Below the pieces are notes generated by a model that had not been told where the DNA came from, searched no databases, and was given only the letters and a program-made list of their open reading frames with translations. Positions 1 to 12,220 of a stretch of DNA of 64,000 nucleotides are shown here, piece by piece. Numbering within the stretch: the stretch's first letter is position 1; the number at the start of each line of letters is the position of its first letter. The stretch is from positions 274,308 to 338,307 of the forward strand of contig SADC01000803.1 in assembly GCA_004194705.1 (NCBI GenBank), written 5' to 3'. This DNA is from Ditylenchus dipsaci (Eukaryota > Nematoda > Chromadorea > Rhabditida > Anguinidae). Position numbers and translations under genes: made by a program.

Positions 1-284
1 GTACTAATTCGGTTTAGCCCACACCTCCAATTTTCGAATATTCCTAGGGTAAGAGTATTAATACTCTTGATCACTATGCGAGGCACAAACAGGAATTTGG
101 CACTCATCGTTTCATCTTTCGTTCTTACGTATCTGATTTTGTATGGCGAAGGAAATTCGCTGATGTTGATATTATGTTCCAATCCAAATTTCTGTTTGTG
201 CCTTCGCATAGTGATCAAGAGTATTAATACTCTTACCCTAGGAATATTCGAAAATTGGAGGTGTGGGCTAAACCGAATTAGTAC
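1..284. repeat. palindromic MITE at left window edge
   Basis: About 98 bp at 1-98 reappear as the reverse complement at 187-284, with a spacer of about 88 bp. Both arms contain the self-complementary word AGAGTATTAATACTCT. The left arm starts at base 1, so the element may continue beyond the window and a target duplication cannot be checked. No coding content is convincing; the open frame crossing it simply reads through both arms. Confidence 0.85.
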
Positions 285-1360
285 CGCAAAGCTATTACTC
301 AAAACGAGGGTAGACAGGCGCCCTACAAGCGCCCAACTTTTATCGGAAAACATTCTCTTTTAGTGAGATTTCAATTATTAATTTTTTATCCTAAAATATG
401 TCCTTGAATACCAAGCTTTACCTTTCCTCTTGCGTACGTTCCCAGGCCACTACTACCCCTCAGCATCACATTATTCAAATCAAGATAATATGCTGCAAAT
501 TTCCAATACGCCAAAAAAAATGCAGGAAGAACGCCTCCAAGAGAAACTTGGCAGAGGGGTGAACTGGTAAACGGGTAAACGGTGTTTATAGAAAAACAGT
601 GGTTTTGATGTTGAAACGCTGTTTTATTAATGTTATGTGAAAAATTAGAAGTGATCGGAGGTTGACGTAAGAACATTATGACCCAGAATTTTTTCCGCGT
701 CTTCGGCGCGGCGAGTTCAAAAAATAAAGACCCCCCCCCTCTAATACAAGCCCCCCCCTCTAATATAAGCCCCCCCCTAGAGGGCATCCGAAAAATAGAA
801 GCCCCGGGGCTTCTATTAGAGGAAATACGGTAACTGTTAACGCTAAATACATACCTCCTTGAAAGATACCGCATCTAGCTTATTGCATGTTTTCAAGGAG
901 ACAAGCTGCGGCAACTTATCAAAGATGCCACTAAAGAACGGTAGAATATTTGCGTGGAGAGGGATGCTCAGAGATTTCAACCTAAACACTGATTGTTTGA
1001 TTTAAATCATGAAATCACTAACTGACGCTAAAATTAAACGGACAAAGCTTTTTTCTGGTGCAAAAAGACTTTTTTGGGTCAAATATTTTTGGTCCAAAAA
1101 TACTTTTTTTGGGTCAAAAAGACTTTTGTTTGGGGCAAAAATTTTTTTTTGGAGCAAATTTTTTTAGTTGTAATTATGCATTCCCTTTTATTTTTCTAAC
1201 ACATAAAGTATGTTTTTTGGGGATAAAACTGTTTTTTGGGGGTTTTCTAAGAAGCGGTTAAATTTTTTCGAATCGATTGAGCGGATCAGACTTCCAGTCA
1301 GATGGACTTTATCGCTCAGAATTGCATGTTATTCCACTTTAAACCACCCTAATGGGCTGC
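284..1360. other. gene-free stretch with two repeat fragments
   Basis: No exon recognised. At about 725-836 there is one end of the dispersed family that finishes ATTAGAGGAAATACGGTA, here next to C-rich words (AAGCCCCCCC). At 1036-1160 there is an imperfect array of a GGTGCAAAAAGACTTTTTT-like word that recurs at about 7820-7880 and, more diverged, at 33250-33330. Confidence 0.6.
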
Positions 1361-1367
1361 CCCTGAT

Positions 1368-1712
1368 GCATCCGTGTCCGTGACACGGACCGTATTTTCG
1401 TGCACAATGAGCCGTATCCATGTCCGTAAAACGGGCCGTAAACACGAGCCGTGAAACGGTCCGTGTATTAACATCCAATGGGTCGTGTCCGTGTCACGGA
1501 CCGTGATACGGTCCGTCAAATTTTTAGGCCGATTTTTTAGTTAGCAGGTACATTTATTTTTTTGAGTGCCACTTTTAATTTATTCAAACGCCCAAATTTA
1601 TGAGAAGCATTCCTGTAAAAAAACATCGGAAAATTTTTTGTGAAAACACAGAATGCAGGGTCGATAATTTTTCGGCACGGACCGTGTTTTTCATACGGTC
1701 CGTGTCGAATAC
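1368..1712. repeat. cluster of ACGGACCGTG-type palindromic words
   Basis: The near-palindromic words CACGGACCGTG and ACGGTCCGTG, with variants, occur about a dozen times in two blocks (about 1375-1520 and 1675-1712), in both orientations. This resembles the repeated-word ends of other foldbacks in this window. No clean element boundary or target duplication is visible. Confidence 0.55.
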
Positions 1713-2349
1713 GGATTTTTGCACACAATTTAATTTTTGAAAAATGAAAAAAAAAAGCAACGAAAAGCATAATCATTACAGCAAAACAAAGCGAAAAAAA
1801 CAACGATGGCTCTTTTTGGTTCATGTGATTGGTCAAGTGATTGGTCACTAAGGGCGGTGGTAAATTCCCCCGCTGCTAAATTCACCCTCCGAATTTTTGA
1901 GGTTACACATCCAGATTTTGTTAACACAAAGATTTGTGCAAATGAATGTCTAGGCATCTGATCTGCCATTAATGCAATACAAACCGCAACACTATCAATG
2001 TCAGTCCCCAAACTTTTCTAAGTCAAAGGGTTATATTTTAAGACCACTATTTCAGGAGATCATTTTGCAACATTCAAAGTAAAATCAATCAACTTGAGCT
2101 TATACGGTCCCTTTATTGGAGAGACCCATATATCTAAGTTTAACTATGTCCATTGTACCTTTTTAGATTGTGTTTCTGTAATTTCCCTGGAAAAAAGTCA
2201 ATTTTTGAAAAGTTTTTATATTTTTTAATAATTTATACATTTTTAGGATCAGGCTTAGGCAAGGATAAGCAATTGTACGTGAGGACGGGCTCAAAAATGT
2301 CTCGAATTTGAAAAAAGTAAGAAAAGGTGTTTGAGTCCGTCCTAACACA

Positions 2350-2625
2350 GGAACTCGGGTTCGAGTTTAAATAGAGTAAGGTCAAGGTTTAAATAGGGTA
2401 ATGTTGAAGTTAAAATAGGATTCAAAGTCAATTTAAAGTTTAACATGACCTAATTTAAACTTTGAACTAACCTGGAAAAGTGAATAATGGGTAAATTTAA
2501 AGTTTATTTAAACATTAACTTTACCCGATTTGAACTTTTTTTATTTTAAAATTTGAACTTTAAATTGGGTGAAGTTCGACTTGATTTAAACTTTATTTGA
2601 GGTTTAACACCCACTTTTGACTTTT
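2350..2625. repeat. degenerate tandem repeat, TTTAAA-rich
   Basis: Variants of a roughly 15-bp word resembling AAGTTTAAATAGGGTAA repeat in both orientations. Composition is very A/T biased, and no coding frame or boundaries are evident. Confidence 0.5.
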
Positions 2626-2813
2626 TTTCGCACGTATTCATGTGAATCATGTTTCTGATCGCTTTTGTGCTGTGCGATAAACGTTTTAGGTAGAATATAT
2701 TGTTTGGCAGTGTCCATAGTTGGAGTCAACATTTTGTTGACCCTGAAATGTTGATATTATCTTCAACAAATTTTCGTTTAATATTAAAATGCATAAAGGT
2801 TTTTATGTTAGCC

Positions 2814-3012
2814 CAGGGCTGCCATCTCAAAATTAAAAAAAGGACATTTGGTCAAAAAACACAAATTTTAAGGAAAACGTGCATTTTATCCAGTGCTTGT
2901 TGCCATTTTAAAGCAAAAAAAAAAGATTTTGACTAAAACTTCAAAAATAAAAAAATATTTGGGGTCCCAAAAAAAGGACAAATTTTTTTAAAAAGGACAT
3001 ATGGCAGCCCTG
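2814..3012. mobile_element. hAT-type MITE (199 bp) with perfect 8-bp TSD
   Basis: The element starts CAGGGCTGCCAT and ends ATGGCAGCCCTG, a 12-bp terminal inverted repeat with at most one mismatch. It is flanked by an identical 8-bp direct repeat, TGTTAGCC, at 2806-2813 and 3013-3020. CAGGG-type ends and 8-bp duplications are characteristic of the hAT superfamily. The interior is A-rich and non-coding, with AAAAAGGACA at both ends. Confidence 0.88.
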
Positions 3013-3254
3013 TGTTAGCCCCAATGTTCACCTACAACATTTTGAAGCCAAGAATGTCTGTTGACCCCTTCACTAAAATGCTGCTCTCTACCCCCCCCCC
3101 CCTAATAACTTTTTGTTTTTCGGAATTGTGTTCGGAATTGTTTATTATATTGAACAATACACACTCAGCACTCCTCACAGGCATTAGTTTGCTCTTACAC
3201 GGAGATTGTGAGGATCTTTTGTCTAGGACAAAAGACATTAAAAAACCTTATTGT

Positions 3255-4707
3255 ATTCTTGTAGAACACCCCCAGGTTACGTGTAAAAGTGGTTGGCTAG
3301 ACCCCGCGTGATAGTCAAAATTTCGAGAAATAATTAACGGGTGTAAAAAAGTCCTGCAACACTATTAAAAACAAAAAATGATTAGAAATTTTAGCAACTA
3401 TTAAAAAACCAATAAATAGCTTTTGTAGACCTAAATCTCCTCTTTCAAATGGCATATTGCTTTTAGCTATTTTGGATAAGTCAAAATTTGGCTCCAAACA
3501 CTCGTCTGGTCATTTTGAGAAGTTAACCAGCGTTTTCATCACTTTAACTGGTCAAATGTTTTATTGAATTTTGAGCGTCACGACAAAATTTTATCACCAT
3601 GTTGTAGCGCAGCTGAAAGCTACAAAAGCCATACTACAGAATGATTTTTGAAAATCTGAGCGTTGAGATATGGCCTTTTGGAAAAAATCAATTTCTTGAA
3701 AAAAATGACCAAAATCCGAAAAATTGGCAAGATCTTTCATTTTGGTCTTTTTTTCAAGAAATTGATTTTTTCCAAAAGGCCATATCTCAACACTCAGATT
3801 TTCAAAAATCATTCTGTAATATGGGTTTTTTAGCTCTTGAGTTGCGCTACAACATGGTGATGAAATTTTGTAGATACGCTTGAAATTCAATGAAACATTT
3901 GACCAGTTAAAGTGATGAAAACGCTGGTTAACTTCTCAAAATGACCTGACAATTGTTTGGGGCTAAATAATAACTTATCTGAAATAATAAAGCTAATTGT
4001 AATATGCCATTTGGAAGAGGGGACGCAGGGCTAAAAAATCTATTAATTGAATTTTTAATAGTTGCTAAATTTCTAATCCTTTTTTTGTTTTTAAAAGTGT
4101 TGCAGGACTTTTTTTACACCCGTTAATTGAAGTTCGAAATGTGACCATGATATATAAAATCCTTTCCTCAAGAATTTTTTTCTCTTCAAGGAACAACCAT
4201 TATATGATTGTTATACTGACTCCTGAATAGGCAGGGTAACATTTGGTTTTCAAAAAATCGAATTTTTTTTCTGGTTTAGGCCTGGTTACCAGGGCGAAAA
4301 AACTAAAATTGTTAAGAAAAAATCTTGTTTAAATTGATGCACAAATTAAAAATGCATAAAGGTTTTTTGCAAGAGCCATGTGGAAAAACATGGTAGAATT
4401 GTTTTAGCGCCAATTTAAACAAATAAAAATCTTGACTATTTTTAGCGGGACTAAGGCTAAGCCGAGAAAAATTCGATTTTTTGAAAACCAAGTGTTACCG
4501 TTACCAGATTCAAGAATCACGATTATACGGGTGATTGTCCCTTGAGGAAAATTAAATTTTGGGGGAAGGATTACATACTCCACCAAAACCATTATACCCA
4601 TATCATGGTCACATTTCGAACTTGAATTAATTATTTCTCAAAATTTCGACTATCGCGTGAGGTGAGCCAACCGCTTTCACACGTAACCTGGGGGTGCTTC
4701 ACAAGAA
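3255..4707. mobile_element. nested foldback element
   Basis: Outer arms pair 3255-3335 with 4622-4707 (sharing CACCCCCAGGTTACGTGT). Inside is a second palindrome centred near 3743, pairing 3325-3890 with 3595-4130 around GGGTGTAAAAAAGTCCTGC. An independent third palindrome, about 4127-4630, is inserted on one side at a TTAATT site, with arms sharing TCGAAATGTGACCATGATAT. The order of nesting implies at least two insertions. No protein-coding remnant is seen. Confidence 0.8.
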
Positions 4708-4709
4708 GG

Positions 4710-6580
4710 CACTAAATTTTTTTATTATCTTTCATCCTCATAATCACACCTCGGATACTTTCCTTGTTAGTGATTGCCCCAACCTACTCATTTCACCCTC
4801 GGTAAATCCCCACGTTCACACAAGCGATATAACCCCTGTTACAGATTTTTTTGAATATAAGAGTGTTGAGTGTTGAGTCGACATTTTGCAATTTCACTTG
4901 CCGGAACTCGAGTCTGGATTAGTTTCATACCCTGTGAGGTATCCAGGTGGTACTCAGCTTTTGTATCTAAGTAAAGATACACAGGTGTTGGTACAGAGGA
5001 ATGCCTCGGTATCGGTATTTAGGTGAAAGTGCCTGGGCAATAGTAGTCAAGGTATTGGTTAAGTGTTGGTATTGGTGTTTTAAGACAATGGAGATATCTG
5101 GTTATGAATTTATACTTCTGATAAATGGATACCCGGCTGATAGATTGAAATAAGGAAGTTAAATGTTTTGGTCCGATGAATCCATATGAGAGTTAAAGAG
5201 GTAAATCTGCATGTCCACCTGGGACGAATTTTATTTTTCTTATTTTCAGCTACAAAAATCTTTTCGTGCACTATTCCGATAATCTAAAACTAGTTTGAAG
5301 GTAGAAAACTGTCATTTGATTAAATTTAACAAAACTAAAAAAAATTAACAAACAAAATAGCATTTTACTATTATAAAGCCTTCTTAAGAGTGCTCGGATG
5401 AGTGCAAGAAACTAGTTTTAGAACCCGAAAAACATAAAAAAAAATTCGCACCGAATGGACGGTCACTTGGTTTGGATTATGCAATAGAACTGAAGCTGGA
5501 TTACACACAAACGTGTTAAGTTATAGGAGTTTTTTTTTACAAAACCAGAAAGACTAATTTCAAACAAATTACGAAAAAAAATTGGATCAGACATGCTTAG
5601 CCTAGAAAAAAAACCCTACCCTTCAAGGGCACCGTAGGACCATTTTTAATTTTCAATTTTCTGTGCACGATATGTCATCTTGTAGCCCTGGAAATGTTCT
5701 AGTGAATGGTATATCAATTGATATACCATTGATATACCAACACAAATCACCCGGTAGTGACTCTGGATGGATGGAGGGGGCTTGGAGTTGAGATGCGCAC
5801 ACCCACATACCTTAGACACAAATCACTCGAAAGTAACTCTGGATGCATGAAAATGTATGCATAGCAGAGTTTTGTTTATGCGGTAGGCTCCAGTTGACAA
5901 AACTACGTTCAAATACTTTCTTTTCAGTATTTTTAAGGATATAAAGGCACCCTTTTTGGTTTATTTAGCTTGAAAGACCAAGGCAATTGGTCAAATTTAT
6001 GGTAATCAAAATTTTTCCTCGAACACTATTCACAGGTGACCAAAAAAGACCCCCCCCCCCCCCCCCAAGTAAAGAAGTGCCAAGAGACAATTGTACAAGG
6101 ATGACACATCATTCACAGATAGCTGTTGTTGTTGACCAGTACAAAAAAATAATGTCTGCCATTTCTGCCTGCTTCTGTCCGCATTGCTGCTTCTCTTCCA
6201 CTAGCTAATGCTCCCCCTTCTTTTTTTCGATGATTTAACAACCAAATTTTGTGAAACAAATGGGTTTTAATATGAATTTGGGAGAGACAGAGAGTACAAA
6301 AAAGTTTTTTCGACCAAACTCATCTTATTCCTTACTCACGGCATTTCAAATCGTCCAAAAAGGTGAAATTATTTTTGTTTAGTCGTGTTTCACAGCCCAA
6401 ACGTTTGCATGGCGCCGTAAAAAGAGATTTTCATCACAAAATTTTACATGACATAAAAGACTATTTTCTAAATAAATAAATAATAATAAATATTATTCAC
6501 CACTTTTCCGCTTAATTAGGTGAGACTGTCGTGATGACATACACACATAAGTGCTTCAGTATAGTGTGTAGGAGGATGAA
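4710..6580. other. gene-free stretch with dispersed repeats
   Basis: No exon recognised. About 4920-5060 contains GGTGGTACT/GGTACC-like words also seen near 18150-18340, 37990-38100 and 40170-40330. About 5440-5480 is a diverged copy of the hairpin word CCAAGTGGACGACCACTTGG. About 5765-5890 matches 57090-57215 (GTTGAGATGCGCACAC... AAATCACTCGAAAGT). A run of about 17 C occurs near 6051. Confidence 0.6.
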
Positions 6581-6587
6581 TTAAATA

Positions 6588-7457
6588 CAGTCGGACCTCG
6601 CTATAGTGCGACCCCTTGGGGTCAACCCAAATTCGCACTATAGTGGGAGTCGCACTATATCGAGGGTCTCCAAACCATTTTCCATACATCCGTTACTGGC
6701 AGTAAATTCTTCGATTCCCAACTTGCTTGCGATCTCCAGAGCTTTTTCCTAAATGTATTTAACAATGTAATAAAGCAGGAGAAAAATAAAGGAAAAAAAA
6801 AGTCACCTTGAACAAATCGCCACTAACAGGAACGTTCTCACTCTTAACTTGCTTGAACCAAATGATGAGTGCTTCTTCCAATTCTTCATTCTTGCCAGGT
6901 GTTAGCCGCGCACGCTTTGATTCTTTTCCATCTGCAACTGCTTTGAGAATTGATTCTTTGCCTTTGAGAATATTTGGGACGCTTGATTCTGGAATTTTGA
7001 ATTGCCGAGCCAGTGCGCTTTGATTGCCATTCTTTTCAGCTGCATCAATAACCTCCTTCTTGAACTCCAACGAGAAAGCGCGACGTTGTTAGTAGTGCTC
7101 ATTGCAAAATAACTAAAATAATAAAAATTACAATGGCGTTACACGTCAGAGACTAAAAGAAGAATTAGTATCTTAGTAGTTGTTTGCGACTGTACTAATA
7201 ATTGATTTTTCGGCGGGAATTCGAAATCCTGTAATTTTTAACATAAATTTTTATGAATCGCACTATATCGAGAGTCATTTTATTTGTCGGGACCGCGTCA
7301 GGTTCGCACTATAGTGGAAGTCGCACTATAGTGGGGTCGCACTATATTGGAGGTCTAGTCAGCCTTATTTGGGGCAAAACCAACCAAACTGGTCCTGAAC
7401 TCGCACTATAGTGGAAGTCGCACTATAGTGGGGTCGCACTATAGCGAGGTCCTACTG
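6588..7457. mobile_element. pogo/Tigger-type DNA transposon, deleted
   Basis: Ends are CAGTCGGACCTCGCTATAG on the left and the complement of CAGTAGGACCTCGCTATAG on the right, flanked by TA on both sides as for Tc1/mariner/pogo elements. The word CGCACTATAGTG is repeated several times inside each end. Between the ends lies the N-terminal part of a CENP-B/Tigger transposase on the minus strand. At 870 bp the element lacks the DDE catalytic region and cannot be autonomous. It sits immediately downstream of the MPI stop codon. Confidence 0.87.
6759..7095 (-). pseudogene. Tigger/CENP-B-like transposase N-terminus, truncated
   Basis: The conceptual peptide begins LEFKKEVIDAAEKNG and continues with a helix-turn-helix (QSALARQFKIPESSVPNIL) followed by a basic linker and the start of a second HTH_Tnp_Tc5-type DNA-binding module (PGKNEELEEALIIWF). 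This is the usual order in pogo/Tigger and CENP-B proteins. Reading upstream of the conserved block meets a stop, and the ATG at 7102 is in another frame, so the start is broken. It ends after about 90 residues in A/T-rich sequence, without the DDE domain. Confidence 0.8.
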
Positions 7458-7459
7458 TA

Positions 7460-7469
7460 TTTATTTATT
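7460..7469 (-). terminator. poly(A) signal pair for MPI
   Basis: Two overlapping AATAAA hexamers on the minus strand lie about 46-55 nt beyond the MPI stop codon. They abut the right end of the Tigger-type element and just overlap its TA duplication. Confidence 0.55.
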
Positions 7470-7514
7470 AATGTTAAGCCTTAAACAGGTCATTCGCTAA
7501 ATAATACTATTTAC

Positions 7515-10500
7515 TTAAGCTGAGCTTAAAGCTCGAAAAGCCACAAAATCAGCACTTGAATCTTTAAAAGATAATTGAGAAAGTGATTTAGGAAGGAAAA
7601 ACACATCTCCAGGCTTCAAGTTTTTAGAGCTCTCTTCATTTTGAATCGTGCTTTGGCCGGAAATAACCAAAAGAATCGAGCTGGATCCAAGTTCTGGCAG
7701 AAAACTTGCTTCACTCTGCAATAATAAATTAAACTATTAAGGTTAGGAGAAGTTAGAAATGTTTAGATCAGAGAATCAAACAGATACCCATTCATTCTAA
7801 TAGATGGGCGGCCACGGACAAAGCTTTTTTGGAGCAAAAAGACTTTGGGGGGGGGGGGCAAATTCACTTTTTTGTGCAAATTTTTATTTTGCATGTTTTT
7901 ATTACAATTTCTTATATTTTTTTTCAAAATGACAGCACCATCATGTAGCCCTACTTTTCTAGTTTCTAACGAGGTATCTTTTATGACAACATATTTTCAA
8001 AATGTAGGTGAAACCACAAAAACATTTTTGAGGTTTCAGCCAACAAATTTTAACCAGTTACAGCTAAAATGACTAGGAAATATTAAATTAACAAAGAGAA
8101 CATATTAACCCGATCATTTGTGAATAGACTTCATTGACAGATTTTTTCTGCATATTCTTGTAGAGCACCCCGAAGTTATATAACAGGTCTTTTGAAAAAT
8201 AAAGGAGAAATGGCCACCCGAAGTTACCGAAAAACCATGATACCTGCGTGGTTTTATCATGCGTTTTCTGTGACTTCGGGTGGCCATTTGTCCCTTAATT
8301 TTCAAAGGACATGGAAATATCAACAGCACTTTGTTATATAACTTCTGTGTGCTCTTAGAGCACTGCTCTACAAGAATATGCAAAAAATCTGTCAATAAAG
8401 TCTTTGAAAAAAAAAAACACTTCTGAAAATTTCTGAAAAAATGTGTCAAAAACACAATGCCAAAAGCACTGTTTTGAATTGGAGGTGCCCGTCTATTATA
8501 ATAAATACGGTAGCTCTTGTGTCTTTTATTCGTTCCCTTGAATTTTGGCTGTGATTATGTGTTGTCTTTTTCAGCTTGTGCTCAGGAGAGAGTTTCAGCG
8601 TAAGTTCGGACTGAAAAAAGTTTATTTATTTTTAAAGTTTGGAAAAAAATTTTGAGTCTGTGAGATTCTCTGAGCGCAAACACAAGCAAACCAAATAAAA
8701 GGGGTATCAAGGCAAATAGAATAAGGAAGACACAAATGCCGAATAAATTGCTCACACTAATTTTGTGAACAGCAAACTCAGAGATGCCAGGTGGAGAGTA
8801 TTCCACAACACCATCACAATATTCACTAGGCTGGAAATATGGGCAATCAGACATTTTATAGGTCAAGTTTTGACACAAGGTGTCCACATCCTTATATTTA
8901 GGAGTTAGTCCAGCTCGGATGGTGTTGTCTGAACAAGCCATGCACTCGATGCAATCTAACCGAAAAGGGTATTTTCAGCAAAGCAATAAGAATAAAGTTG
9001 AATGCATACCTCCAAACAAATAAGCATGTGGCTCATTCGGTCCCACAAATACTGACTCTCCTGAAATTTTTTGGATGTGCAACTAGCCAATCAGCTAAGC
9101 ATGGATTCTGTATATTTTTGTGAATTTTTTTTATTGTAACCCCATGTTTTTGAGGACGGCTATCAACTCGCGACACTCCACTCCCGACACTTTTTTCGAA
9201 GATTTTTTAAACTTCTGAAAAAATCATCAAATATTCTCCGAAAAGTTTTTTGAGTAGCAATTTCCCATACCAAAATGTCTTCCTAAACCTGAATCCGTTG
9301 AGATCAAGTCAACAAAACCACAGGGGACTGAGATTTAGCTGTTTTGAACAGACCACCTTGAAATTAGTACTACTTACCCACTTTGAAGGATATCTCAGCT
9401 CCCTAGAAATTTTCGTATCTGATCTCAACAGACTCGGGTTCAGAAAGGCATTTTGGTGGCTCTAGGTGAATTCATCCAGGGTGAATTCATCCAAAGGTGA
9501 ATTCATCCAACTTTTTATCTTGACACCTTTTCTTTAAATACTTTTCGTTCCGCATGTTCTATTGACATTACAACCAATTTATACAATTCTAACATTTTTC
9601 ATAAAGATAACAACAAATGTTTGATTAATTTTCTTTGAGTTCTCATTTTTAAAAAATTGGATGAATTCACCGTTGGATGAATTCACCTTGGATGAATTCA
9701 CCGTCGCCCCATTTTGGTATGACACGTTGATATTCAAAAGACTTTTTGGCAAATTTTGCAAATCTGTTTTTGCGTTTTCTTAATTATCACGAGTTTTCCT
9801 GATTCCACTTTTCATATTTTGGTTGAGCACCCAAAAATCTCGAAATCGACCTCAAAATTTTCCGACTTTTTGAGGTTGAGCAATAACTCCCCGGGGACTT
9901 AATACAGAAAATACGGTAATTTTATGTCTCGAATTGAATGTATTGTCACCACAAGACTGATTATTATCACCGAAAAACTTATTTTTGTCACCAAAAAAGT
10001 TGTCAGCCAAAGGCATTTTGCTTATCCAAAAAAATTTTCTCTTCAATACAAAAATAATTTTTTGGATAAAGAAAAATCTTTTCGGCGACAAAAATAAGTT
10101 TTCCTCATTGGGAGAAAGTAAAACTTTAAAATTTTATTATTTTAAAAATACCGGGGCTTAAAGTGAAATAGTTAAGAAAGAAAGGTGCCAAGACGCCCAC
10201 ATCTCCACCAGGATATTGATCATTCAATTGAAGGATAAGTTTGTCAACTGGAGCGGGATTTTCAGCTAAAAAAGAAATTAGGACAGAAATAAGGAGAAGT
10301 TAAATCACTTTTAGAGAGGCGTGTCACAATCTCTTGAATAACTCTAGCAATTTGGGCTTGTGGAGCTTTCCAAACGGTGGAAAATATTGCCTGCAATCCG
10401 TGCTTGTTTTTTTCTGACCTAAATTTTCATAATTTTGTCCTTTATACAAAGAGATTCATACAGTGGAGTCCCGATAACCCTGCACTCTATTTTAGAAATG

Positions 10501-11810
10501 ACCGGAAAAATATTCAAGCAATTTTAGAGATGCAGCAAAAGATTTTAAAAATTTAGCCGAAAAAGTGTGGGGCCGTAGACAGGAGCGAACTTAAGGGGGT
10601 GCCGGCATATCGGAGCTGCAGTGAAACATGTATTTTCTGATGCTGCCCATGGTTACTGTCACTGTGACTCTGACGGCGACTTTTTTTTTACTTTTTATTA
10701 ACAAAAACTTCGGGTTAGTTGGAACGTACCCAGGACCAAAAACCAAAAAATGTCGGAATTTTCAGTCGAAAATACAGAAAATGGTCAACCGCAGCGACAA
10801 TTGCCTACTTACTCAGAAGTATGTTCAGAAGCCAAATTTGCCAAATCATCCTCACTTATAAGTTCCAAAAGCTCTTTGTGTGCTGAAATAAATAATAATC
10901 AAAAAAGTGCAAATCAAAATTCCAATCACCCACCCTTCACGTTAGACAAAATTTGATGACACTGTCGGAAACCACATAAAAGCTGGAAGTCGGAAATTGC
11001 GATGGCCAACTCTGGCTTGTGATTGCTGTCTGGATAGTTTTTGGGGTCTTTGGCGTGCAATTCTCGGGCTTGTTCCTGCAAGTGGACCAGTTGATTGCAA
11101 AATGATGGATGGAAGTCAAGATTATTGTTACCTTTGTGGGGTGTGACTGGATGGAGAGAGCCTTGCCAACGGACAAAATCTTGAAAAGGAATTGAAGTTT
11201 GCCCTGTTCATGAGCACCGAGGACGTTTGGATTAGACTTTATGTACTCTTCAAGGCTTAATCCTTTGTCAGCAAGCTTGGATGGTCCGTTTGGATGAGCT
11301 AAAATCACTATTATTATACGGAGTCTGGGCATTGTTGGACAATTTCTTATGAGAATATTTTGACTTGAAAAGCTTGATTAGACCTAGTTCTTCATCTCAA
11401 GGCGCAGGGTAGGCCAGCATACGGATTCAAACATGTTTTCTGAGTTCTAAACAAAAAGGTAAGAAAAAACCAATTCAAGTTCGTGAGCTGGCCTGCACTG
11501 GGGGGTCTAGACGAAAAAATGATAATTTAAAAAATTACTAGTGAGACTTTGCGTGATTCTCTCGCAAAAATACTATTAAAAAATGATAAAGTGATAAAAA
11601 TGTCAGTAAAATTTAAAAAAGCGAAATTGAACTCACTTCCCATCCATAACTAAACATGCAGAAATTAAATACTTTATTTTCACTCAATAAAACCTCTGCA
11701 TATGGCTTGTTGTCTTCAACATTTGCTACAAAATTCAGCTTAGAAATAACACTTTGAGCACCTCTTTTGCCCCACTCGTAATTTTGAACAGCACAAATAA
11801 GTTTTTCCAT
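7515..11810 (-). CDS. MPI: mannose-6-phosphate isomerase, complete, 10 coding exons
   Basis: Interconverts fructose-6-phosphate and mannose-6-phosphate in the cytosol (zinc-dependent type I isomerase). Exons on the minus strand: 11810-11694, 11649-11637, 11298-11132, 11075-10934, 10882-10813, 10418-10309, 10265-10152, 9060-9010, 8955-8756, 7715-7515. Phases agree throughout, giving 1185 nt and 394 residues (human about 423). The protein starts MEKLICAVQNYEWGKRGAQS. Zinc-site candidates by family homology are Gln and His in SIQSHPTK, Glu in NHKPELAIA and His in NEPHAYLFG; the active-site region reads ACSDNTIRAGLTPK. Exon 2 is only 13 nt and encodes most of LWMGT; omitting it breaks the frame. 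The start ATG is the first in frame and matches the family N-terminus. Introns are 43-61 nt except where MITEs sit, notably the last one (1040 nt). No frameshift was found. Confidence 0.95.
8127..8403. repeat. palindromic MITE in MPI last intron
   Basis: Arms of about 130 bp pair around 8240-8260. Outer words are GACTTCATTGACAGATTTTT and its complement, then ATTCTTGTAGAGCAC. The inner arm contains AATGGCCACCCGAAGT. The ATTCTTGTAGA(A/G)CACCCC word also begins the foldback at 3255, so the two are related. Confidence 0.8.
9458..9709. mobile_element. foldback element, family A (GGTGAATTCATCC array ends)
   Basis: Left end GGCTCTAGG followed by three copies of GGTGAATTCATCC; right end three copies of the complement, then CCGTCGCCC. 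It is flanked by a perfect 9-bp direct repeat CATTTTGGT (9449-9457 and 9710-9718). About 9-bp duplications are typical of Mutator-like elements, though 8 bp (hAT-like) is also compatible. The interior is A/T rich and non-coding. It lies in an intron of MPI. Confidence 0.85.
10461..10624. repeat. short TIR element in MPI intron
   Basis: The ends CAGTGGAGTCCCGATAACC and the complement of CACTGCAGCTCCGATATG are imperfect inverted repeats, consistent with a Tigger/pogo-type MITE. No coding content. Confidence 0.45.
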
Positions 11811-12220
11811 AATTGTCTAGTAGAAACTAATTTTTTTACAATAAAAAAATAGTGAAATTAGTGTTGGCAAAATAGCAAAGGTTTGGCCAAAAATTAGTTT
11901 GACAATTTAGTGGCGTTCGTTCAAACTGTTTGTTTCAATATTTTGCGAAAAACACCAAGCAGCTGTTTTTGAACGGTTTAGTATTTGTTCTTCTTGAAGT
12001 CAACAAGATTGCTACAAATAATATAGTTTATGTTTTTTTGCATTTACATTTTTCTTTTGCATTTTTTTGGTGACAAGGTTTTTTTTTACACTTTTAAAAA
12101 TTTCGCTGTAAAAATTATAAAACCTCAGGGAGTGGATGTTTATTGACATAGGTCACGATTTTTTTTGGGAGGTTGCAACGCAATGATACCAAAAAATAAA
12201 TTAAAGAGGGGACTTCTACG

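Noticed and set aside
386..874. 162-aa minus-strand ORF
   Set aside because: Runs across C-rich repeat and the end of a CCGTATT-family element; no domain, biased composition, no splice or start context.
8582..8941. 119-aa minus-strand ORF as a membrane protein
   Set aside because: Its first two-thirds are an MPI exon; the hydrophobic tail is translation of the GTGAGC-started intron.
10937..11332. 131-aa minus-strand ORF as a separate gene
   Set aside because: It is two MPI exons read through the intervening intron in one frame; splicing at 11131/11075 restores the enzyme sequence.
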